Positions 57,406-64,000 of a stretch of DNA of 64,000 bases are shown piece by piece. The stretch is from Streptococcus oralis (GTDB lineage Bacteria; Bacillota; Bacilli; Lactobacillales; Streptococcaceae). Under the pieces are notes generated by a model, which searched no databases, had not been told where the DNA came from, and worked only from the letters and a program-made list of their open reading frames with translations. Both the position numbers and the translations under genes were made by a program. Location: contig NZ_CP079724.1 of NCBI RefSeq assembly GCF_019334565.1, positions 1,856,885-1,920,884 of the forward strand, in the 5' to 3' direction. Each line of letters opens with the position of its first letter. Positions within the stretch are counted from its first letter, which is position 1.

Positions 57406-57948
57406 ATGAAAGAAAGTAACAAACGGTTAAAAACAAAACGAATTATCGAAAATGCTATGGTTCAATTATTGATAGATCAACCCTTTGATCAAATTTCTAC
57501 TGTCAAGTTAGCAGAAAAAGCCGGAATTAGTCGTTCCAGCTTTTACACTCACTACAAGGATAAGTATGATATGATTGAACTCTACCAAAGTAAGCTATTC
57601 CATACCTTTGAGTATATTTTCCAAAAACATGCTCATCATAAAAGAGATGCTATTTTAGAAGTATTTGAATATTTAGAGTCTGAACCACTATTAGCTGCAC
57701 TCTTGTCTGAAAATGGAACAAAAGAAATCCAAAATTTCTTGAGAAATAAGCTTCACATTATGCTTAGCACAGACCTTCAGAAACGTTTTATGAAACTACA
57801 ACTAAATCCAATTGAACTAGAATACAGCAGCATTTATCTAACAAATGCCTTATTTGGTGTTTGCCAGACTTGGATCGCTCACGGAAAAAAAGAAAGTCCG
57901 CAAGAAATGACAGACTTCCTTATGAAAATGTTAGGTGATGTCAACTAA
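57406..57948 (+). CDS. TetR/AcrR family transcriptional regulator
   Basis: A 180-residue regulator with an N-terminal TetR helix-turn-helix (FDQISTVKLAEKAGISRSSFYTHYKDK) and a C-terminal ligand domain of the TetR_C type. It is transcribed away from the YhgE/Pip membrane gene, the usual arrangement for a local repressor. The ligand is unknown. Confidence 0.9.
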   Translation: MKESNKRLKTKRIIENAMVQLLIDQPFDQISTVKLAEKAGISRSSFYTHYKDKYDMIELYQSKLFHTFEYIFQKHAHHKRDAILEVFEYLESEPLLAALLSENGTKEIQNFLRNKLHIMLSTDLQKRFMKLQLNPIELEYSSIYLTNALFGVCQTWIAHGKKESPQEMTDFLMKMLGDVN

Positions 57949-57975
57949 AAAAGAACACCATTGGTGTTCTTTTTA
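57949..57975 (+). terminator. TetR gene terminator
   Basis: AAAGAACACCA / TGGTGTTCTTTTT, two bases after the stop. Confidence 0.88.
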
Positions 57976-57980
57976 TCTGA

Positions 57981-58054
57981 CTCCGCCAGTAGGACTCGAA
58001 CCTACGACATCATGATTAACAGTCATGCGCTACTACCAACTGAGCTATGGCGGA
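57981..58054 (-). tRNA. tRNA-Asn (GTT)
   Basis: 74 bases without CCA. The acceptor stem TCCGCCA/TGGCGGA, D-loop TAGCTCAGTTGGTAG, anticodon loop CTGTTAA and T-loop GGTTCGAGTCC are all present. The order tRNA-Asn, tRNA-Glu, then comEDC is like that of pneumococcus. Confidence 0.97.
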
Positions 58055-58059
58055 TAAAA

Positions 58060-58131
58060 TAGTCCGTACGGGATTCGAACCCGTGTTACCGCCGTGAAAA
58101 GGCGGTGTCTTAACCCCTTGACCAACGGACC
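58060..58131 (-). tRNA. tRNA-Glu (TTC)
   Basis: 72 bases without CCA. The acceptor GGTCCGT/ACGGACT (with a G-U first pair), anticodon loop CTTTTCA and T-loop GGTTCGAATCC are present. It lies five bases from tRNA-Asn, so the two are one transcript, probably read after comE on the same strand. Confidence 0.97.
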
Positions 58132-58182
58132 ATCTATCTGTAGCAGATATAACCATTATATCAATTTCTTACTAATTGTCAA

Positions 58183-58935
58183 TCACTTTTTAGATTTTTT
58201 CTCTAGAATATCTTTTAGTTTGCGGACTTTTAAACGAGTAATCGGGCAACGATGATCTTCATAAAAGACAACTTCTAAATTCTTTCGATCAATTTCTCTC
58301 ACATTTCCCACATTGACAAGGAAAGATTTATGGGAGCAATAAAATCGCTGGGTATGTTTGTCCTTTTCCTGAATATCTGTCATAGTTCCATAGAATTCTT
58401 TTGCAAAATTCTTACCAATAATCCGAAGTTTATGAGAAACTCCTGTGGTTTCGATATACAAAATGTCATGGTAAGGAATTTTCAAATCATTTCCTTTATA
58501 GTTGTAATCAAAATAGTCTACAACATCTTCGTTTTCAAGCAGCATGCTCTTAGTGTAAAAAATACTCTGCTCGATGCGTTTTTTGAACAACTCATCATTG
58601 ATATCTTTATCAACAAAATCTAGGGCTGATACCTGGTATTTGTACGTTAAAGTAGCAAATTCAGATCGACTGGTAATAAAGACAATAATAGCATAAGGAT
58701 TGTGATGACGGATAAACTGAGCCACTTCAAAGCCTTTTTTCTCGATTCCATGAATATCGATATCTAGGAAATAAAGCTGGTTTATTTCATCATTTTCGAT
58801 ATATTCCTTAAACTCACGAACTTTTCCTGTTGTCTTATATGAAATAGGAATATTCGATTCTTCAGAGATTTCATTTAATATTCTCTCTAGTCTCACTTGA
58901 TGTTCAATAACATCTTCTAAAATCAATACTTTCAT
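58183..58935 (-). CDS. comE: Competence response regulator ComE
   Basis: A 250-residue regulator: receiver domain (about 1-125) with phosphoacceptor Asp58 in LYFLDIDIHG, then a LytTR DNA-binding domain (about 140-245). Phosphorylated by ComD, it binds the paired repeats at comC and at other early competence promoters. The start overlaps comD by four bases (ATGA). No clear terminator separates it from the tRNA genes downstream. Confidence 0.97.
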   Translation of the reverse strand: MKVLILEDVIEHQVRLERILNEISEESNIPISYKTTGKVREFKEYIENDEINQLYFLDIDIHGIEKKGFEVAQFIRHHNPYAIIVFITSRSEFATLTYKYQVSALDFVDKDINDELFKKRIEQSIFYTKSMLLENEDVVDYFDYNYKGNDLKIPYHDILYIETTGVSHKLRIIGKNFAKEFYGTMTDIQEKDKHTQRFYCSHKSFLVNVGNVREIDRKNLEVVFYEDHRCPITRLKVRKLKDILEKKSKK

Positions 58936-60251
58936 TCGAATTCCCTCTTAAATCTAATAATTTGTCTAAATGTGTTGTCTTCCATCTCAGTTTCTAAGAT
59001 AATGTTGTCATACTTATCTAAAATCTCTTTGACATTATTGAGTCCTAAACCTCTATTTCTTCCCTTGGTAGAGAAACCTAAGGCAAATAGATCCTCTGAA
59101 GGCGTCATAGTGATTTTGCATGAATTCTGGATAACTATAACTGTTTCAAAATCCATTTTAATGACTGCAACTTCCATTTGTTTCAAGTAACTATCTGCAG
59201 CACCTTCAACGGCATTATTTAATAAAATGCTCATGATACGAACAAGATCAAGTAAATCTATTGACAGTCTAGTAATGATATCCTTTACTTCCAATGTAAA
59301 CTCTACATCATTTTTTCGTGCATAGACAATAGATTGAGCAATTAAACTTCGTAAAGCAGAATCTTCTATATTATTTAAATCAAAGTAAGTATATTTTTCT
59401 GACCTCAATTTCTGATTTGCTTTTACTAAGACTTCATTGTAAACCCTGTTAATTTCTTGTAAATCTCCACTATCAATCGCCATTTGCATGCTGACAAGCA
59501 TCCCGGCATAGTCATGACGAAAACCTCGAATTTCATTATACAACTCCACAATTTCATCAGTATAAGTCTGTAAATGTTTTTGTTCAAATTTCTTTTGTTT
59601 TAGAGCAATCTCTTTTTCAATTTGAACCTTGTGAGAATTCATTGCAAAGAAAATCAATAACAAGCAAATAAAAACAATGGTTGATAAAATACTTCCGAAG
59701 CTATTTAAATGATGAGTTGTACTTACTATATCTGAAATAAATAATAAGATATGCAAACCAAAGAAAGCAACTATTACTTTTTTTAAAAAAGGGTACAGAT
59801 AATCTTTATCAAAATATTTAATTTCCAGATGAAAATAACGAATTATTATTAGAATAGATAAATAAGTCATCAACAATACTACTAAAAGAAATGTACTTTT
59901 ATAGTGTAATACTACTTCATCTCCTGTTATAGAAGATAAGGTTACGGATATAAAAGTATGAGTACTGTGATATAATAAAGACAATAGTAAACTGATAAAA
60001 ATAGCTTTGTATTTTTCAGACTTCTTTAACTTTCTTAAATAAAGGTACACAACCAAAGGAAATAAAAATTTAGACAAAGCAAAACTATTAGAATATACTA
60101 GTGTAATAATTTCTTCAAGTATAAAAACTGAGATACATGTGTAACAGAAAAAAACAATTTGTTCTTTTCTATTGATTTTACAAATCCATTCATAACTTTT
60201 ACTAATGATGAGAAAATAAAAAATAGCTATCCCTAATCCAAATAAATCCAT
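58932..60251 (-). CDS. comD: Competence peptide receptor histidine kinase ComD
   Basis: A 439-residue sensor kinase of the AgrC/HPK10 class. Six to seven transmembrane helices fill about residues 1-205, then a short coiled coil, the phosphoacceptor His246 in GFRHDYAGM, the N-box LLNNAVEGA and the G-box RNRGLGLNNV. It senses the competence-stimulating peptide outside the cell and phosphorylates ComE. It starts 20 bases after comC. The N-terminal half should co-vary with the peptide type. Confidence 0.97.
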   Translation of the reverse strand: MDLFGLGIAIFYFLIISKSYEWICKINRKEQIVFFCYTCISVFILEEIITLVYSNSFALSKFLFPLVVYLYLRKLKKSEKYKAIFISLLLSLLYHSTHTFISVTLSSITGDEVVLHYKSTFLLVVLLMTYLSILIIIRYFHLEIKYFDKDYLYPFLKKVIVAFFGLHILLFISDIVSTTHHLNSFGSILSTIVFICLLLIFFAMNSHKVQIEKEIALKQKKFEQKHLQTYTDEIVELYNEIRGFRHDYAGMLVSMQMAIDSGDLQEINRVYNEVLVKANQKLRSEKYTYFDLNNIEDSALRSLIAQSIVYARKNDVEFTLEVKDIITRLSIDLLDLVRIMSILLNNAVEGAADSYLKQMEVAVIKMDFETVIVIQNSCKITMTPSEDLFALGFSTKGRNRGLGLNNVKEILDKYDNIILETEMEDNTFRQIIRFKREFE

Positions 60252-60271
60252 TACTCTCTACCTTTATTTTA

Positions 60272-60397
60272 TTACTTTCTTCTTGGAAAAATAAGATTAC
60301 GAATTGTTTCTGAAATTCTCCAATCTCCACCTCGAATCTCCTGCAATTCTGTCTCTGTTACTTCTTTAAATTGTTCCAACTTTTCTGTATTTTTCAT
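60272..60397 (-). CDS. comC: Competence-stimulating peptide precursor ComC
   Basis: A 41-residue precursor. The 24-residue leader MKNTEKLEQFKEVTETELQE-IRGG ends in the double glycine cut by the ComAB exporter. The mature peptide would be 17 residues: DWRISETIRN followed by LIFPRRK. It starts with an acidic residue and ends with basic residues, as most CSPs do, but is not pneumococcal CSP-1 or CSP-2. The ATG at 60397 follows AGGAG. It heads comCDE under the ComE-dependent promoter at 60446-60512. Confidence 0.95.
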   Translation of the reverse strand: MKNTEKLEQFKEVTETELQEIRGGDWRISETIRNLIFPRRK

Positions 60398-60424
60398 AAT
60401 GAAATCTCCTGTATTATTTTTTCT

Positions 60425-60440
60425 TGTAAGTTAACTTACA
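60425..60440. promoter_or_regulatory. 16-bp perfect palindrome in the comC leader
   Basis: TGTAAGTTAACTTACA lies between the comC -10 (60446-60451) and its ribosome binding site, at the predicted transcription start. It could be a repressor operator or a small hairpin at the mRNA 5' end. I do not recognise the binding protein. Confidence 0.5.
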
Positions 60441-60445
60441 CATCT

Positions 60446-60512
60446 ATTATACAAAATGAAGAACATGTAAGAAAAAATTCTTCCCAACTGTACATTTTTG
60501 CACCTGAAACGC
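60446..60512 (-). promoter_or_regulatory. ComE-dependent promoter of comCDE
   Basis: On the minus strand GCGTTTCAG, 12 bases, ACAGTTGGG (60483-60512) matches the ComE direct repeat (xCAxTTxxG-N12-ACAxTTGxG). TATAAT lies at 60446-60451 with no usable -35, as expected for an activated promoter. Confidence 0.9.
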
Positions 60513-60520
60513 ACTTTTTT

Positions 60521-60550
60521 AAGAAAAAAGCTGGGATTTACCCCAGCTTT
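60521..60550 (-). terminator. Terminator after tRNA-Arg
   Basis: On the minus strand AAAGCTGGG-GTAAA-TCCCAGCTTTTTT. It isolates the comC promoter from tRNA-Arg transcription; the ComE box starts nine bases further on. Confidence 0.85.
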
Positions 60551-60561
60551 GCATCTAAAAT

Positions 60562-60635
60562 TGATCCCAGCAGGATTCGAACCTGCGACCGTTCGCTTAG
60601 AAGGCGAATGCTCTATCCAGCTGAGCTATGAGACC
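60562..60635 (-). tRNA. tRNA-Arg (TCT)
   Basis: 74 bases without CCA. The acceptor GGTCTCA/TGGGATC, D-loop TAGCTCAGCTGGATAG, anticodon loop CTTCTAA and T-loop GGTTCGAATCC are present. Confidence 0.96.
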
Positions 60636-60678
60636 TAACATGACCATTCTATCAAAAAACAAGAGCTAAGTCAATCTT

Positions 60679-61158
60679 CTATTTGTGGTAAGGAGAACCT
60701 TGCTGAATTGTAAAAGCACGGTAAATTTGTTCAACTAAAACCAATCTCATTAATTGATGTGGTAATGTCAGACGTCCAAAACTGACAGAAAGATTGGCCC
60801 TATTTTTTACAACAGGAGCTAGACCCAAACTTCCTCCAATGATAAAAGTAAGCGTTGAGTATCCTTTGATAGAAGCTTGCTCTAGTTGCTTACTAAATTC
60901 CTCTGAGGAGAGTGTTTTTCCTTCAATGGCTAATACAACGACAAAGTCCCTTTCTCCAACCTTAGAAAGAATTCTTTCACCTTCTGTTTCCAAGATTTTT
61001 TGATTTTCTAATTCACTGGCTTTGTCAGGTGTCTTCTCATCAGTGAGCTCAATCATTTCTAATTTGGCGAAACGTGAAATTCGTTTGGTATATTCAGCAA
61101 TTCCATCTTTAAGGTATTTTTCTTTTAATTTTCCTACTGTTACAATTTTTATTTTCAT
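60679..61158 (-). CDS. rlmH: 23S rRNA (pseudouridine-1915-N3)-methyltransferase RlmH
   Basis: A 159-residue SPOUT methyltransferase (SAM-dependent). The knot region [14 protein letters not shown] and the C-terminal [18 protein letters not shown]...GSPYHK are diagnostic. It methylates pseudouridine 1915 in helix 69 of 23S rRNA on 70S ribosomes. Its upstream region is shared with htrA and contains DnaA-box-like sequences. The ribosome binding site is weak (AGAAGA next to the ATG). Confidence 0.97.
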   Translation of the reverse strand: MKIKIVTVGKLKEKYLKDGIAEYTKRISRFAKLEMIELTDEKTPDKASELENQKILETEGERILSKVGERDFVVVLAIEGKTLSSEEFSKQLEQASIKGYSTLTFIIGGSLGLAPVVKNRANLSVSFGRLTLPHQLMRLVLVEQIYRAFTIQQGSPYHK

Positions 61159-61172
61159 TCTTCTATTCTATC

Positions 61173-61258
61173 ATATCCACACTTCATTTCACATCTTATA
61201 CACAAAAAAATCATTCAAAATTACAAGTGAATTCACAGAATAAAGCGAGTTATCCACA
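61173..61258. promoter_or_regulatory. DnaA-box cluster upstream of htrA
   Basis: TTATCCACA at 61250-61258 is a perfect DnaA box. TTATACACA (61196-61204) and ATATCCACA (61173-61181) differ by one base each. All face the same way, within 86 bases, 2.3 kb from dnaA. Confidence 0.6.
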
Positions 61259-61279
61259 ACTTGTGTAAAACTTTAAGCT

Positions 61280-61312
61280 TTTAAGTTTGGATTAAGTTAA
61301 TAGGTTTATAAT
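61280..61312 (+). promoter_or_regulatory. CiaR-dependent promoter of htrA
   Basis: TTTAAG-TTTGG-ATTAAG (61280-61296) matches the CiaR repeat TTTAAG-N5-TTTAAG with one mismatch. TATAAT (61307-61312) follows after exactly 10 bases, the spacing known for CiaR-activated promoters. Confidence 0.9.
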
Positions 61313-61343
61313 CTGAGTAAATAAATAACAAACGGAGGCGTTT

Positions 61344-62537
61344 ATGAAACACTTACAAAAATTTTACAAAAAGGTAGTTAAAGTTCTTGTAATCATTCTA
61401 ATCGGATTTTTAAGTGGTGCCTTAGGAAGTTTCGTAACATTACAACTTTATCAAAAACAAGGAAATCAAGCTACAAATAATAATTCTGGCACTGTCACTC
61501 AAACATCCTATAAGAATGAAAATTCAACCACTCAAGCAGTAAATAAAGTTAAGGATGCTGTTGTCTCAATCATTACTTATTCTTCTAGCAGTAGACAAAG
61601 CAGTGTATTTAATGGTGATGAAACTAATTCTGATTCAGACAATCAACAAATCGCGAGTGAGGGATCAGGTGTTATCTATAAAAAAGATGATAAAGATGCC
61701 TATCTTGTAACTAATACTCACGTTATCAATGGAGCTTCAAAAGTTGATATTCGCTTGGCAGATGGTACCAAGGTTCCTGGTGAAATTGTCGGATCTGATA
61801 CTTTCTCTGATATTGCTGTCGTTAAAATTTCTTCAGAAAAAGTTACAACAGTGGCAGAATTTGGAGATTCAAGTCAACTTAGTGTTGGAGAAACAGCGAT
61901 TGCTATCGGTAGTCCTTTAGGTTCAGAATATGCTAATACAGTTACACAGGGGATTATTTCAAGTCTTAATCGAAATGTTTCTCTAAAATCTGAAGATGGT
62001 CAAGCTATTTCAACAAAAGCCATTCAAACAGATACAGCCATTAACCCTGGTAACTCTGGTGGTCCACTTGTAAATATTCAAGGACAAGTAATTGGTATTA
62101 CATCAAGTAAAATTGCAAGTAATGGTGGAACATCTGTAGAAGGTCTTGGTTTTGCAATTCCTTCAAACGATGCACAAAATATCATTAAACAGCTTGAAAG
62201 TAATGGTAAAGTGACTCGTCCAGCTCTTGGAATTCAAATGGTCAATCTGTCAAATGTTGGAGCTAGTGATCTTAGAAAACTTAACATTCCAAGTGGCCTC
62301 ACTTCAGGTGTAGTTGTTCGATCTGTTCAAAACAATATGCCAGCAAATGGACACCTTCAAAAATACGATGTCATTACCAAAGTTGACGACAAAGAGATTG
62401 CCTCATCAACAGACCTACAACATGCTCTTTACAATCATGCTATTGGAGATACTATCAAAGTAACCTACTACCGTAACGGTAAGGAGGAAACAACCTCAAT
62501 TAAACTAGATAAGAATTCTAGTGATTTAGAGTCTTAA
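61344..62537 (+). CDS. htrA: Surface serine protease HtrA (DegP family)
   Basis: A 397-residue membrane-anchored protease: one N-terminal transmembrane helix (about 14-35), a trypsin-like domain with His in [11 protein letters not shown], Asp in FSDIAVVKI and Ser in NPGNSGGPL, and one PDZ domain (about 285-385). It degrades misfolded secreted proteins, and in pneumococcus it limits competence by digesting CSP. CiaR control and proximity to comCDE fit that link. The start follows GGAGGC. Confidence 0.97.
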   Translation: MKHLQKFYKKVVKVLVIILIGFLSGALGSFVTLQLYQKQGNQATNNNSGTVTQTSYKNENSTTQAVNKVKDAVVSIITYSSSSRQSSVFNGDETNSDSDNQQIASEGSGVIYKKDDKDAYLVTNTHVINGASKVDIRLADGTKVPGEIVGSDTFSDIAVVKISSEKVTTVAEFGDSSQLSVGETAIAIGSPLGSEYANTVTQGIISSLNRNVSLKSEDGQAISTKAIQTDTAINPGNSGGPLVNIQGQVIGITSSKIASNGGTSVEGLGFAIPSNDAQNIIKQLESNGKVTRPALGIQMVNLSNVGASDLRKLNIPSGLTSGVVVRSVQNNMPANGHLQKYDVITKVDDKEIASSTDLQHALYNHAIGDTIKVTYYRNGKEETTSIKLDKNSSDLES

Positions 62538-62547
62538 TTGACATCAG

Positions 62548-62565
62548 TGTAAAGAAAACTTTACA
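62548..62565. repeat. Small inverted repeat between htrA and parB
   Basis: TGTAAAG-AAAA-CTTTACA, a perfect seven-base stem ten bases after the htrA stop. It has no U-tract, so it is not a classic terminator. Its right arm contains TTTACA, a possible -35 for parB. Confidence 0.55.
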
Positions 62566-62594
62566 GAAAGTAAAAGATATGTTAGTGTAGAATC

Positions 62595-63353
62595 ATGGAA
62601 AAATTTGAAATGATTTCTATCTCTGAAATACAAAAGAATCCTTACCAACCTCGAAAAGAATTTGATACAGAAAAACTAAAGGAATTAGCTCAGTCAATCA
62701 AAGAAAATGGGCTCATCCAGCCAATCATTGTTCGTCAATCTCCTGTAATTGGTTATGAAATCCTTGCAGGAGAGAGACGATATCGGGCTTCTCTCTTGGC
62801 TGGTCTGACCTCTATTCCAGCCGTTGTAAAGCACCTCTCAGATCAGGAAATGATGATCCAGTCAATCATTGAGAATTTGCAGAGAGAAAATTTAAATCCT
62901 GTTGAAGAAGCACGCGCCTATGAATCTTTAGTAGAAAAAGGATTTACTCACACTGAAATAGCAGATAAAATGGGGAAATCTCGTCCTTATATCACTAATT
63001 TTATTCGTTTACTTTCCCTACCAGAATATATCTTAACTGAAGTAGAAAATGGAAAAATTTCTCAAGCGCATGCACGTTCACTAGTTGGTTTAGACAAAGA
63101 GCAGCAAGACTATTTCTTCCAACTAATCAAAAATGAAGATATTTCTGTGAGAAAGTTAGAAGCACTTCTTACAGAGAAAAAACACAAGAAGCAGAAAAAA
63201 AGTGATTCTTTCATCAAAGATGAAGAAGATAAATTAAAAAAAATACTCGGTTTAAGTGTAGAAATTAAACTTTCAAAAAAAGATACTGGAAAGATTATTA
63301 TCTCCTTTTCAAGTCAAGAAGAATACGATAGAATTATTAACAGCCTGAAATAA
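62595..63353 (+). CDS. parB: Chromosome partitioning protein ParB (Spo0J)
   Basis: A 252-residue protein. The N-terminal CTPase/ParB domain has NPYQPRKEFD and the GERRYRAS motif; the central helix-turn-helix (FTHTEIADKMGKSRPYITNFIRL) binds parS; the C-terminal domain dimerises. It loads SMC at parS; two parS sites are in this window. No parA is present beside it, as usual in streptococci. No Shine-Dalgarno precedes the ATG, and TTTACA-N17-TAGTGT ends six bases before it, so a leaderless start is possible. Confidence 0.96.
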   Translation: MEKFEMISISEIQKNPYQPRKEFDTEKLKELAQSIKENGLIQPIIVRQSPVIGYEILAGERRYRASLLAGLTSIPAVVKHLSDQEMMIQSIIENLQRENLNPVEEARAYESLVEKGFTHTEIADKMGKSRPYITNFIRLLSLPEYILTEVENGKISQAHARSLVGLDKEQQDYFFQLIKNEDISVRKLEALLTEKKHKKQKKSDSFIKDEEDKLKKILGLSVEIKLSKKDTGKIIISFSSQEEYDRIINSLK

Positions 63354-63366
63354 GGCTGTTCTTTTA
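63339..63366 (+). terminator. parB terminator
   Basis: AACAGCC-TGAAATAA-GGCTGTT followed by CTTTTATTTT; the stem overlaps the last codons of parB. Confidence 0.8.
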
Positions 63367-63571
63367 TTTTCTCAACCCACAAATTTATCCACTAATTTTT
63401 TTTATCAAAAAGCCTACTAAATCAAGGATTCTTCTATTTATCCCCAACCTGTGGATAAATACTGCTAACATTGTGGATTCTTTTCCCCAATCTGTGGAAA
63501 AATCCTACTATCTATGGTAAAATAAGTCTAGCACTAAACTACTAAAATCATAGTAAAGGAGGAAAAAATAG
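63361..63571. other. Replication origin region oriC (dnaA-proximal)
   Basis: The parB-dnaA intergenic region holds several DnaA boxes: TTATCCACT (63385-63393), TTATCCCCA (63438-63446), TGTGGATAA (63450-63458, perfect on the minus strand), TGTGGATTC (63472-63480), TTTTCCCCA (63481-63489) and TGTGGAAAA (63493-63501). AT-rich DNA follows up to dnaA. The strand bias of the genes to the left supports an origin here. Confidence 0.9.
63493..63523 (+). promoter_or_regulatory. dnaA promoter overlapping a DnaA box
   Basis: An extended -10 TGGTAAAAT (63515-63523) drives dnaA. The -35 position falls in the DnaA box TGTGGAAAA (63493-63501), which suggests autorepression. Confidence 0.65.
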
Positions 63572-64000
63572 TTGAAAGAAAAGCAATTTTGGAATCGTAT
63601 TTTAGAATTTGCTCAAGAAAGATTGACTCGATCTATGTATGATTTCTATGCTACACCTGCTGAACTCATCAAAGTAGAAGAAAACACAGCTACTATATTT
63701 CTACCGAGATCAGAGATGGAAATGGTGTGGGAAAAGCAATTAAAAGATATTATCATTGCTGCTGGTTTTGAAATTTATGATTCTGAAATCAAACCTCACT
63801 ATATTTTCACTAAACCTCAGAGTACAGAATCTCCTCAAGTAAATGATACGAATAGTGTCTCTACTTACGATTACACATCTGTACTACCAACGATTCCCTA
63901 TTCTGAAACAGGATTAAAAGAAAAATATACCTTTGATAACTTTATTCAAGGTGATGGGAATGTTTGGGCGGTATCTGCTGCACTAGCTGTATCTGAAGAT
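63572..64000 (+). CDS. dnaA: Chromosomal replication initiator DnaA, N-terminal part
   Basis: The first 143 codons; the gene continues past the right edge. Domain I ([20 protein letters not shown]), a short variable linker (about 85-105) and the start of the AAA+ domain ([15 protein letters not shown]) are visible; the Walker A lies beyond the window. The start is TTG at 63572 after AAAGGAGG, which gives the conserved N-terminus; no ATG is suitably placed. DnaA opens oriC and represses its own promoter. Confidence 0.96.
   Translation, partial: MKEKQFWNRILEFAQERLTRSMYDFYATPAELIKVEENTATIFLPRSEMEMVWEKQLKDIIIAAGFEIYDSEIKPHYIFTKPQSTESPQVNDTNSVSTYDYTSVLPTIPYSETGLKEKYTFDNFIQGDGNVWAVSAALAVSED

Noticed and set aside
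60371..60631. A plus-strand frame of 86 codons across the comC promoter and tRNA-Arg
   Set aside because: It covers the ComE boxes, a terminator and a tRNA gene, and has no ribosome binding site.

Overview
The window is about 64 kb of a low-GC Firmicute chromosome, and its gene content and order point to a mitis-group Streptococcus (S. oralis or S. mitis rather than S. pneumoniae itself). The evidence is the comCDE locus flanked by tRNA genes, the htrA-parB-oriC-dnaA junction, a choline-binding CHAP lysin (CbpD type), PcsB, RodZ and MreCD, a dltX-dltA start, and extended -10 promoters typical of streptococci. The mature competence peptide (17 residues beginning DWRIS, after a GG leader) is not one of the two common pneumococcal pherotypes. 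The right edge is the replication origin. Most genes lie on the minus strand, which is the leading-strand direction for the fork moving left from oriC.

Layout from left to right. 1-265: 5' end of dltA and the small gene dltX (minus). 552-2391: hslO and a tRNA-dihydrouridine synthase. 2448-3944: a YoaK-family membrane protein and a lipoprotein, with a perfect ComX box upstream. 4237-6859: an NAD-salvage operon (nadR, pnuC, NrtR-like Nudix protein). 7005-9897: ctsR-clpC. 10069-13857: a large LPXTG adhesin with eight 110-residue pilin-type repeats. 14058-17049: a TPP-riboswitch-controlled thiamine (precursor) ABC transporter. 17119-19752: polA. 19882-22953: a second LPXTG protein with two repeat families. 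23070-24191: cbpD-like lysin. 24291-28377: veg, dnaB, rplI, gdpP. 28523-30331: thiolase and hpf. 30411-32368: comFC and comFA, divergent from yigZ, a PH-domain gene and cysK. 34646-36544: tsf and rpsB. 36769-45822: a cell-envelope block (pcsB, mreD, mreC, ecfT, ecfA2, ecfA1, pgsA, rodZ, two M16 peptidase-like genes). 45983-47451: yaaA-recF. 47504-50170: guaB and trpS. 50366-54601: ABC-F and yfhO. 54623-57948: YhgE/Pip membrane protein with a divergent TetR regulator. 57981-60635: tRNA-Asn, tRNA-Glu, comE, comD, comC, tRNA-Arg. 60679 to the end: rlmH, htrA, parB, oriC and the 5' part of dnaA.

Three themes link the genes. The first is competence: early genes (comCDE with a ComE direct repeat) and probable late genes with ComX boxes (comFA-comFC, cbpD, and by inference the lipoprotein/YoaK pair) share the window, with CiaR-controlled htrA nearby. 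The second is replication and segregation: dnaA, oriC boxes, parB, two parS sites at 41.8 and 53.0 kb, dnaB, recF, polA, and an extra DnaA-box cluster in front of htrA. The third is envelope growth: WalR-controlled pcsB, mreCD, rodZ, pgsA, dlt, yfhO and two sortase-anchored repeat proteins.

No intergenic gap exceeds 300 bases. I see no insertion sequences, prophage, CRISPR arrays or rRNA genes. The region is largely conserved core. The most unusual points are the two repeat-rich surface proteins, an apparent set of leaderless genes (hslO, polA, comFA, yigZ, perhaps parB), and unexplained palindromes and site clusters around comC and htrA. I did not find a clearly undescribed multi-gene system.
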